A DNA stretch of 64,000 nt, from contig NC_048553.1 of assembly GCF_902806685.2 (NCBI RefSeq), positions 3,207,099 through 3,271,098 of the forward strand. Reading direction: 5' to 3'. The position numbers were made by a program, and so were the translations under genes. This stretch comes from Maniola hyperantus. Lineage: Eukaryota > Arthropoda > Insecta > Lepidoptera > Nymphalidae. Below the pieces are notes generated by a model. That model worked only from the letters and a program-made list of their open reading frames with translations, was not told the DNA's origin and searched no databases. How positions within the stretch are numbered: the first letter of the stretch is position 1; the number at the start of each line of letters is the position of its first letter. Below are positions 14,201 to 26,200 of the stretch, one piece after another.

Positions 14201-17200
14201 TTTTAAATAGTTTAAAAAAATGGTTTTTTTGTTTTTCTCCAACCCTTGTTCTGGTTCACGACCCTCAGCAATAAGGAAAACGCATGTAGATTGTAAAGAG
14301 AGTTAAGTTAACGAGGTTACTTTTTCAGTATGGACTTGGAAGCTCAGTCGAACTAGAGAACTGACGACTACAGCTAAAGCACAAATAGACAGAATTGTCA
14401 ATTCTACCAACGTCCTCAACGAGCGGTACTATATGAAGATTGAACACTCCGACAACGCCTGCTTCTATTACCCAATCCCTGATGGTAGACCCGTGGTGTT
14501 CAGAGGCCAGTGCGATCAAAATATACCAGTTGTCACCAATTTTGATGCTGTAGCTGTAAGTTATTGTTTTCTTAACAACAGGATATGACGCCCTGCGGGC
14601 ATCGACTTTCCCCTCCACTTTTATTTAGACCTACTAGTCAAGAGTAGGAAAATAGGCATCATCTAGGCCTAGATGATGCCTATTTGCCTAGATTCTAGGC
14701 AAGCGCGCTCCATCTTAGGCTGCATCATCACGCACCAGCAGGTCTGATTGCAGCCAAGCGCTAGTCTATAAATTAAAAAAAAAACTGATCAAATGCGAGA
14801 GTACCTATCTGCTACTTATGTTTTTTTTTTAATTGCATGGCCTCTTTTTATCATCAACATCGTCATCATGTCAACCCATCATCGGCCCACTACTAAGCAC
14901 GGGTCTCTCCTCAGAATCCTCAGAATGAGAAGAGTTTAGGCCATAGTTTGCCACGCTGGCCTAGTGTAGATTGGCAGACTTCACACACCTTTGAGAATAT
15001 TTGATATAGAGAACTTTTAGGCGTGAAGGTTTCCTCGCGATTTTTTCTCTCACCGTTAAAGCAAATAATATTTAATTGCTTCAAACTCACATACCTTATT
15101 CCGAAAAGTTAGACGCGCGTCCCCGGGTTTGAACCCCCGACCTCCTGAATATAAGGCCAACGTCTTACTACTAGACCGTCACCGCTTACACCTAGTTGTC
15201 TCTTTTATAGTACATGAAAACTTGGTACGACATCGAAGGTTACCCAGTCCAATTCCAAGATGGCACCTGTCCGACTGCCACGTACACTCTCGGGGAGACA
15301 GGAGTGGATGTCTTCAACACGCAAGTCGTTGGTCAAGAGCTTGACACTATTCGAGGGTCTGCTGTAGTGGCCTCTGATGATGGATCAGCTAAATTGACTG
15401 TTACTTTCCCTATTGCTGGAACCAATCGTAAGTACTTTTTCATTTTCATTAGGTATAGTATTCATTAGGTAGAGTAACCGACATAGCTTGGGTTGCGAAG
15501 CTGAAGTGGCAATGGGCATGGCACATAGTTCGTACAACCGATAAACGTTGGGGTCCCAAGGTGCTGGAATGGTGATCTCGCACCGGAAGACGCAGCGTTG
15601 GAAGACCCCCCACTAGGTTCACCGACGACATCAGACGAGTCGCAGTGAGCCGCTGGATTCAGGCGGCGCAAGACTGTGGCGTGTGAAAGTCCCTACAAGA
15701 GACCTATGTCCAACAGTGGACGTCTATTGGTTGATGATGATTATGATAGTATTCATTACGATTCTGAACCATACAATAGGCTACTTGACAATTTTTTTAA
15801 GTAGGTCTTAAATGGTTAATATTTGTCCTGTTATATCAAAAAAATTAACACTATATTTTTTTGCGCCCTAAAAACCGTAAAACTTTAATTTAAAAAAATA
15901 TTTTTCTTAGACAGGTGAAAACACTGTCGGCCATGTTTGGCCGATAGATTATCTGTGCTCTGACGTCATGCATTTATAAACAACAGTATAACCACAGGGT
16001 TATACTGTTGTTTAACCACAGGGTTATACTGTTGTTTACAAATGCATGACGTCAGAGCACAGATAATCTATCGGCCAAACATGGCCGACAGTGTTTTCAC
16101 CTGTCTAAGAAAAATATTTTTTTAAATTAAAGTTTTACGGTTTTTAGGGCGCAAAAAAATATAGTGTTAATTTTTTTGATATAACAGGACAAATATTAAC
16201 CATTTAAGACCAACTTAAAAAAATTGTCAAGTAGCCTATTGTAAAAATATCCCACGCTAAGTAGGTACTGAAAAGTCATGATTCCTATTACTTCACTATT
16301 TCATTTCAGGTACGACCGCTACACCTTATTGGGTCTTAGCCACTGATTATATAAACTACTCCTTGGTCTACACGTGCGTCGACGTTGACCCTGAACACCG
16401 CAGAGGTAATTTTCGTTTAATTTGATGACATCAAATAATATTTTCCCTTTTTCTCTTAGCATTCAGACAAAAGCCAAGGTGAGTATGCTAAAAGAAATAC
16501 AGAACAACAATCAAAAACTCCCAAAAAATTTAGCTCCTCAGTTGTCTGAATGTTGATCTTCTTGTTCAGACAATATTATATTGGTATACCTAAAAAACCG
16601 GCAAAGTGCGAGTCAGGCCTACTGAGGGTTCCGTAACTACAGTCGTATTTTTTCGACATTTTGCACGATAATTCAAAAAATATGACGCATAAAAATAAAT
16701 AAAAATCTGTTTTAGAATGCACAAGTAAAGCCCTTTCATATGATATCCCACGTGATATAGTTATCTTACTTCGAAAATTGTAAATACTAATTATTAGTTC
16801 ATGACCACAGTTTAATTTTTTTTGTGTGATCTAACCCTAAATTCACGGTTTTCAGATTTTTCCCCGAATGTCTGCTATAAGACCTACCTTCCTGCCAAAT
16901 TTCATGATTCTAGGTCAACGGGAAGTACCTACCCTGTAGGTTTTTGAATTTATAATATTTTTATTGAAATACTAAATATTTAAAATATTCCCAATCCGCA
17001 CATGGCCAGCGTGGTAGACTATGGCCAAAACCCTTTTCACTGTGAGAGGAGACCCGTGCTCTGTAGTGAGCCGGCGATGGCTTGATCATGATGATGATGA
17101 CTAAATATTTTACAGTTGCCAGCTGGAAGCTAAGCAGAAATAAGACTCTCTCTGCACAATCGAGAGCAGCTATCGATAGTGTCATAGCAACCATTCCAGT

Positions 17201-20200
17201 TCTCAAAGAAGACTACTATGTTGTTAGAGGTCACACGGAAGAGGACTGCTTCTATTATCCTGACAACGAAGGAGGGCCAGTTATACAGACTGGACGGTGT
17301 GACTTAAGTGAAATAGAAATCGTCGAACAGTTCAATATAACTGCGGTAAGTTGAAATATAAGTAAAGCAGCTGATGCCCGCGACTTCATCCCCGTGGATT
17401 TAGGTTTCCGTGGAAACTCTTTGATTTTCCGGGATAAAAAGTAGCACATGTCACTCTCCAGGTCTTTAAATATAACCATGCAAAAAATTACATTTTTTTT
17501 AATAAAAATGGCGAGCAAATGAGCAGGCGGGTCACCTGATGTTAAGTAATTACCGCCGCCCATGAACATTTGCAGTACCAGAGGAACCACCAATACGTTG
17601 CCGGCCTTTCAGGAATTTGCGTTGCGACGTGATTTAAGGATAAACGAACAAACCAATAAACCAACAAACAAACACACTTTCGCATTTATAATATGGGTAT
17701 GTACTGATAAAGATCTTAACTACCCCCGAAGACAAAAAAAATCGACCAAATACTAAAAAAATATCTTCCCGGCTGTATTTCCGCCACGACGCGACGGCCC
17801 ATGTCCACAGAGATTAGTCATCTGCACCGAATATATTATTATACAGTGTGCAAATGTGTGCGCAAACACAGATTCACTCTCATAGTCGCAGAACAGGCTT
17901 TACGTGATCTACTAGCAACGAGGCACGCGATGAAATACCACCAACATCCTAATTCTAGGCTAGTGCTGAGAATTTCTTAATAGAAGAGGGTTTTCCACGG
18001 TGTTTCAGAGCAATGTTTACCTCAAACCAGCTACTTATACTTACTTAAATAGTTTATGAAGATCATAATCGTACATTACCTATTCGTCGTACCGTCTAAA
18101 TCCAAAAATTCCAAAGTGCTATAACGCTGGTAGGTTTGCACTTATGGTTATAATGAATTGAACGGCAGTATTAATAATATGGTGGAGATAATAGGAAAAT
18201 AATAGGAATATTTTTTAATAAGGAATCTTAAACTACTTCTTAATAATTGAGTCTCTACAGAAGTATTTTTTAAATTTATAAACTAGCGCTTGGCTGCAAT
18301 CAGCCCTGCAGCCAAAAATGGAGCGCGCTTGCCTAGAAGATGTCTATTCACTCTTGACTTGATGGTACCTGTATTAAAAGGGGAGGGGAAAACAGAAAGC
18401 TGGAAGGGTGTTCCATATCCTAGCGGTTTGAATTTATAAATGAGGAGGTCAGGAGTGCAGGCCTTGACGATGCGTTGCGGTCAGTGGCGTAGCTAGGTAA
18501 CCAAGGGCCCTGGGGCAAATCAAAAATGGGGCCCCACTGCTATCTAAACTTAGGTTTTATCAAGTAAAAATATTAAATATACAAATACATTCACAGAAAG
18601 AATTTAGGGGAATTCCCTAGTAACTTTTGAATTATCATATTTATTTTGAAAATGGGAGTTTTCAAAAGTTTAGTTCGATCTAGGTCCGAGGCCCCTAGGT
18701 AGCTACGCCACCAGTTACGGTATGATAGTAGGAAGGTGAAGGAGGAACTAGTTTGACGATTATTGCACTTCATATTTTAAAAAAATGTTTTTTCCAGTTT
18801 TCAGGATCTTGGTATGAAATCTCGCGTTTCCCTTCGGAAATCCAAGAGGGCGAATGTGTGTCCAACGAATTCAGCGTCCAGAATCAAGCTATAAACATGC
18901 GTAAAAGCATTGTATCTAATGAGAGAAATAGAACTTTTACTGGGCCCGCCACGTTGAATGCTGATGGAAGGGGAATTATGATGGTCACACTTACCGATCC
19001 TGTTGCTGGAGGTAACCTCAAAACTTTTACTCAAAACAGTGGTAAATTAAAACTACCTGACTATTCATAAACACTTGTTAAAAAACATGAATAAAAAAAC
19101 ATTCTATTCTATTCTATTCTACTTTTTAAATTTTTGTTCATTTTCATTTTTAGGGTTTTTGGTAGGTATCCAGAAATCTCTGAACTGCACAAAGTGAACA
19201 AGTCAAGATGTCTTAGATACTAATACAGGGTGTAAGGGAAAATATATTATACCTAAAAAACCGGCCAATTGCAAGTCAGGCTTTTTTATGCATCATAGTT
19301 TTTGAATTATCGTGCAAAATGTCGAAAAAATACGACTGTAGTACGGAACCCTCGTTGCGCGAGCCTGACTCGCACTTGGCTGGTTTTTTGGATTCTTCAA
19401 CTAATTAGAGCATGGAGCATAGAATCTCTCACAACTTGTTTTAAATAAAAAAAAATAAAGTGATGATAATTAACACAAAACAGCAATGTAAATAATTGAA
19501 ACGTCCGAAATCGCGTGATCAGCTGTTTTTAATGATTCCCCTAAGAGCCCACAATTATTATATTGGCGGGCACTGGCTGGGTCATTGAATGCGAAGCGTT
19601 GTGATCAAATTGTTCGCCGTACATTGCGTGCTCAAAAACGGCAACATTACAATTACATCAGTAGCCCATCATTTTCGAGGATAGTGGTACTTGTGTTTGT
19701 GGAAATCGACACACTCCAGGCTTATTAACATTGAAATCCTTACATCCATCTGGGAGCTAGATTAATTATTGTAATCTTGTCGAGTGTTGCATATTTACTT
19801 ATATACTTTTTTAACTAGCTGGCCCGCCCCGGCTTCACTCGGGTGGAATTTATAAATCGAGGTGGGGGTTGAATTTCCAAAAATCCTAAAACACGTATTT
19901 TTTCATTTGTGACTGAAAACCCAAAAACCAATTTTAATGCAAATAACTTTTCATAAAAATGACGGACTTCCATACAAACTTTCATCCCCTATTTAACCCC
20001 CTTGGTAGTAGAATTTTCAAAAATCGTGAAATACGTATTTTTTATTTCTAGTTTACCAATTTTCATCGATGTAACTTCAAAAATGACAGACTTTCATACA
20101 AACCTCCATCCCCCATTTAACTCACTTAGGGATGGAGTTTCGAAAAATCCGTTCTTAGTGGATACCTACTCTTTACAAAGAACACACTCTCCAAATTTCA

Positions 20201-23200
20201 TGTCTCTAGTGCGTTGATATATATATGTCAGTCATAATAATATCAGGAACATAATATTTACTTTAGGGAGCTAGTAAGTAAAACTTGTACAAAAACATGA
20301 TGCTTGCAGGAATCTTCGAAATGGAATTCCATGTATTGGCTGTGGAGTATGACGACTTTGCGCTGTTATACGGTTGTAGAGACGTCGAGGATTCGCAAAG
20401 TAAACAAAGTAAGTAGAAAAATGATATTTTTCATATCTTACTCTTATTTTATTGATAGTAAATTGTATGTAATTTTTAATGATTTTTACCTTTTTCTCTT
20501 CAAAAACAAACTTTTACGATTCCATCCTCGCATCCATCTCCTTTTGCGTCTATTGTTATGTTAATACTTTTCTCTTTGCTAATAAATTGATGATGCAGTC
20601 TAAGATGTGGTTATTTAATTTTTTAATAATTATGTACAATTTATTATTTAAGCCTATACCAATTAAATATTGAAATTACAAATCAAAAATATCATTAAAC
20701 CACCGCGCACCGTAACGAGGCAGGGTGCCCAGAACGCTGGCTGCGTTACCTCGTTGAATGGCCAGACTAATGTGCTGACCGAGGTAACTCCTAGTCTAAG
20801 ATAGCATAGGGCTAATTTGTAAGGGGTATTGCAGTTCACTTATTGAAATCAACACGGTATGGTCAGAAAGCTGGTGGGACGGCTTTGCTTGTGGCAACCA
20901 GCCACGGTGAAAGCCTGCCACCAGACAATTACATTGAGTATACAACGATTCACACTGCAAAAAACTTACACAGTTTGAGGATAAATATAGTCTACACTCA
21001 ATGGATGAAGCACTACGTATTCGATAAGGTATATCCTGCAAAAAACGTGTGATAATACCGTGTGAACTGGGTCTCAAAACTCAAAATTACTTATTCAGAA
21101 TTGGTAAAATTTTACGCTTCCTGATTGTCATAAATTTTTATTTGTAAGGTGATATGATATAGTGGTGATAATTAATACGTACTTAAAACTAAAGCTACGA
21201 GGGTTCCAAACGCGCCCAGGTCTGAGAAGAGCCCACAACAAACACAGCCGGATATTCTTTATATTATTATCACCACTTTACAAAATCACTTAGAATGAAC
21301 ACAAAGCTGTTAAGCAAATCATTCCCAAGCTTTCTTATCATTCAAATAATCTTTTACATTGTAATAGGATTTTTCAATAAGTTTACGTTTTATGAAAACT
21401 TTGAACTTGTTGAGAGACATCTCCAATATGTCTTCTGGAAGCTTATTATAAAAACGTATAGAATTACGAACAAATGAATTGCTAACTTCATCTTCTTAAC
21501 GATACCTACTTAATACGTATTCGGTTAGATATACTTATCCTGCAAAAAAACGTGTGATAATGCCGTTTGAAACGGGAACCCATGCTAAAACCCATTTCAA
21601 TAATTCCAGTCTACAGTTGGAAGCTCAGCCGATCACAGACAGGATTGTCGCAGGCAGCAGTCATGAGAATAAACCAAATCGTGACAGACACTAGACCACT
21701 CTTTGCACGATACTTCGAAAACACAGACCAAACTGTCGATGGCTGCTTCCACTACCCTCGGTTCGAGGAGTTGCCCCCAACTATTGAACTCCTAGGACGT
21801 TGTGATACAAGGATTCGTGCTAAAGCCGACTTTGACGTGGCAGCTGTAAGTATATATATTTTTCTTGATATTATACATCATCATCATCATCATGATCAAC
21901 CCATCACCGGCTCACTACAAAGCACGGGTCTCCTCTCAGAGTGGAGGTTCCTCTTTGTTGATTTATTGGTTTGTCCTTCAATCACGTCGCAACGGAGTAA
22001 CCGATTGACGTTAATTTTTGCATGGGTATAGTTAAAGACCTGGGAGAGTGACATAGGCTACTTTTATCCCGGAAAATCAAAGAGTTCTCACGGGAATTTT
22101 AAAAACCTAAATCCACGCGGACGAAGTCGCGTGCATTAGCTATAGTTTCTTAATAAAACAAGTGCTCTTAGGACTGTATGACTTAACCTTTTCAGTATCT
22201 CGGCAAATGGTACGAAATGGCCAGCTACCCTCAACCCTTCCAATTCGGACAGTGCGCTCGCGCTCAGTACAACCTCGGTGACAATGTCGTGGATGTGATC
22301 AACACCCAAGTTGTCAACAAGACACTCGACGTACAAATGGCGACCGCTGTTGTTGCTTCGACCGATGGCAGTGGACTGTTGGACGTCACCTTTAACTTAC
22401 CCAATGGAGGTCGGTATTTTTTTTACTTAATCATCATCAGCACATCGTTGGCCATCTATTGAGGTCTCCTCTCAGAACGTGATCTACAGCCAAGTTGTCA
22501 ACAAGACACTCGACGTACAAATGGCGACCGCTGTTGTTGCTTCGACCGATGGCAGTGGACTGTTGGACGTCACCTTTAACTTACCCAATGGAGGTCGGTA
22601 TTTTTTCTTACTTAATCATCATCAGCACATCGTTGGCCATCTATTAGGTCTCCTCTCAGAACGTGATCAACACCCAAGTTGTCAACAAGACACTCGACGT
22701 ACAAATGGCGACCGCTGTTGTTGCTTCGACCGATGGCAGTGGACTGTTGGACGTCACCTTTAACTTACCCAATGGAGGTCGGTATTTTTTCTTACTTAAT
22801 CATCATCAGCACATCGTTGGCCATCTATTGAGGTCTCCTCTCAGAACGTGATCTACAGCCAAGTTGTCAACAAGACACTCGACGTACAAATGGCGACCGC
22901 TGTTGTTGCTTCGACCGATGGCAGTGGACTGTTGGACGTCACCTTTAACTTACCCAATGGAGGTCGGTATTTTTTCTTACTTAATCATCATCAGCACATC
23001 GTTGGCCATCTATTGAGGTCTCCTCTCAGAACGTGATCTACAGCCAAGTTGTCAACAAGACACTCGACGTACAAATGGCGACCGCTGTTGTTGCTTCGAC
23101 CGATGGCAGTGGACTGTTGGACGTCACCTTTAACTTACCCAATGGAGGTCGGTATTTTTTCTTACTTAATCATCATCATCATCAGCAACCAACTATTGAA

Positions 23201-26200
23201 CGAGGCTTAGGTTATAGTCCACCACGCTGGCCAAATACGGCTTAGCAGAAATCACACACCTTTGAGAACATTATGGAGAAATCTTAGGCATGCAAGTTTC
23301 CTCCTATTTTCCTTCACCGTAAGTTAATAGAACTGCCAAAGTTTAGTAACTTTAACGGCCCACGGCGGGCCTAGGTATAGTACGCGCCCAGCCTCATACC
23401 CCGATTGCCATCTCGACATGTCGCGGACTATGTACCTATGTAAATTTTGATGATTTGGATGTACAAACTTGTCTTTTTATTTCAGTGGTCAACGTTGTTA
23501 ATTATTACGTGCTCGAAACCGACTACGACAACTTTTCTCTAGTCTACAGCTGCCGTAACACGCCCGATGGTAACAGACAAGGTAAGCTCAATATTTTTAT
23601 TCTCTCCATTACCGTGTACATAATTACCTAAGTAGGTACTTACTACTTTTTTAAAGTTTCCATCCATCCTTTATATAGTCTATGGAAATTTGTATAATTT
23701 TTGGCTATGGAAAATTATTTCATAGCCACAAATCGGTCCAGTGCGATCCGCACCATCGTACAAGCAAACCAGTATAGTAAAAGTTTACAAGTTAGGGTGT
23801 TTGTGCACTCATCCGTGCTCGGTTCGTATCCGTGATTTTACGGATGAGTGCATAAACGCTCATAGGATGAACAGCGCTATCTTAGTAAATGAATTATTTG
23901 GTCGAGAACACATATCTTTTTATTCATTTCCGGATTTTTCCTTTACATTGTTACCTGCTAAATTTCATGATTCTGCTGAATTGACAGACGCGACAGGCAG
24001 ACAGACAACAAAGTATAAGGATTCCATTTTTTGCATATCGGTGACGCGATTTTGAAATTTTTACCCATCCCAAAATCGCCCAAAGCGCCTAAAGAAGTTC
24101 TCACTTGAAACATAAAACTTACAGTCACCAGCTGGATATTGAGTCGTCGGACAACTCTATCGCAAGACGCAGTGCCTATTATCGACAGAATTGTAAATGA
24201 AACCCAGGGTCTCGACGAAGAATACTATCAACCCACCAGCCAGACTGAAGAAGATTGTTTCTATATACCTGAAGTGGACAAGAACGAGGCTCCACGGTTC
24301 AGAGGGCAGTGTGGAGCTGTTACTGGCGTACAAGGATTTGATATTCAGAAAGTAAGATACACCTTTTTGCTTTGATTTTCTGTAGCCTTCGCCCTTCACA
24401 GGATGTTTTCACGCGCAGTTTCAAACTAACTAAGGTAGGCTAAATCAGTTACCCTCACCTACAACCTACATCCTACCGGCTGCGCCAAGTATTGTCGAAT
24501 AAAACACTTGTTGTTGAAGTCTTTGGTGTAATTATCGCAAGTCGCACTGACATATCTGTCATCTGTCACTTCAACATTGACATTACTTTGACATTTGGCA
24601 TAGAGTAACGTTCCGTTCCTCTATGCTACAGCTTCGACTATCTGCGAAAATATGCTTGACTCTTAGAACATAAACACAAAAATTACTGGGAACCATGAAT
24701 TGGGTTAAACTTTGAAGAATCCATATTATGAACTATATACAAGTAAGGTACATAGCACTGATTTCGTAGGTGGCCGAAGGGTACCTAGTAGCCTAATAAA
24801 AAATTTAGAGTGACCATTGACGAATGGTTTGACAAGTACCTACCTTGGTCTGGAAAGGTCAACTATGAACATAAAACACTTAAAACATGCATTTTCATAA
24901 TTAGTGGGATAATTTTTGACGTACCTATGACAAAAAGGGCAGAAAATATCAGAAAATATAAATAAAATGTTTCAGCATTTGAAGGACAAGAGAATTATTA
25001 ATCAGTCATTTTAAGTTTAATTTAATACAAAAAAATTACAAAAAAAATAATGTAGCGGATTTAAATTTCAGTACCTCGGCTGGTGGCATGAGATCGAGAG
25101 CTACCCCACAGGCAATGACAGAGGAGCGTGTATTAGCTCTGAGTACATACAAATATATAATGAGTACCATGTGGTGGATACCAATGTGTTTAACAATATC
25201 GCTCAAGTAAACACCAGTGTCGTCACTGTTACCAATGACGGAAGAATCAGGAAGATTAGCAATGGAGAAATTGTTGGTAAGTGTTCCCTTATTAATAGTC
25301 ATGTGTGTTCGGGAGAACTCCTCCTCGCACCGGAAGACGCAGCGTTGGAAGACCCCCCACTAGTTGGACGGACGACAACAGACGAGTCGCAGGGAGCGGT
25401 GGCGCACGATCGTAGCGTGTGGAAGTCCCTACAAGAGACCTATGTCTAGCAGTAGGCGTCTATCGGTTGATGATGATGATGTTCGGGAGAATATAATATT
25501 ACCACACAGACAATATGAGCCTTTAATGATGTTGCCCCGTCAGCGTCACTCATAGACTATTATATTAGGGCGTATTATATTATTACATAATTATACTAGG
25601 GCGTCACTATTACAAGACTGATGAAGACTTCTATAATTAAAACACTAGGAAAAACGAAGACAGACGATAGTACCTACAGATGCTTACTGATAAAAAAAAC
25701 ATGAAAAAATCTGTATTTTTAAAAGTTCGCAATGTATTGCAAATAAAACATCTGACTGACGCTAGAGGTCAGTGAACGTTGTGTAGATCGTAATCGTTGT
25801 GTATGTCAATGCCGCGTTGCAGGCGGGTTTTGGACGTTCTTAGCTTATGTCTACATCATAATTATATCTGCATAGCAAATTTCAACCCGATCCTCAACCC
25901 AATAGATCAGTCAGTCAGTCAGCCAGCTTTTTCTTTTATATATATACGGCATTCCGAACCAGTGGTAAATTAAAACTACCTGACTATTCATAAGCACTTT
26001 TAAAAAGTTTACATGAATAAAAAAACATTCTATTCTATTCTATTCTATTCTATATAAGCCTTATTTGTATCATTTTGTTTCAGATATTTGGGTAGTGGCA
26101 ACGGATTATGAAACGTATTCTCTTCTTTACTCTTGTGAAAATATTGACAGTCAATACATGCGCGGTAAGTATTCATTCCTTCACTTTACATTTAGAGACC

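Larger units (their letters stand above)
701..14560 (+). repeat. Tandem ~6 kb three-domain genomic blocks
   Basis: Block 1 (701-6742, D1-D3), block 2 (6743-13077, D4-D6) and partial block 3 (13078 to about 14560, D7) match in exons and introns. Offsets between type 1 A exons are 6,042 and 6,335 bases. Introns carry shared features, such as a small inverted-repeat element after A2 and A5 and the same SINE repeat after A1, A4 and A7, with private insertions and deletions. Confidence 0.88.

Noticed and set aside
22479..23245. Four separate ~60 codon lipocalin genes
   Set aside because: They are tandem copies of half of exon A10, without the G-x-W half, and out of phase with the upstream exon.
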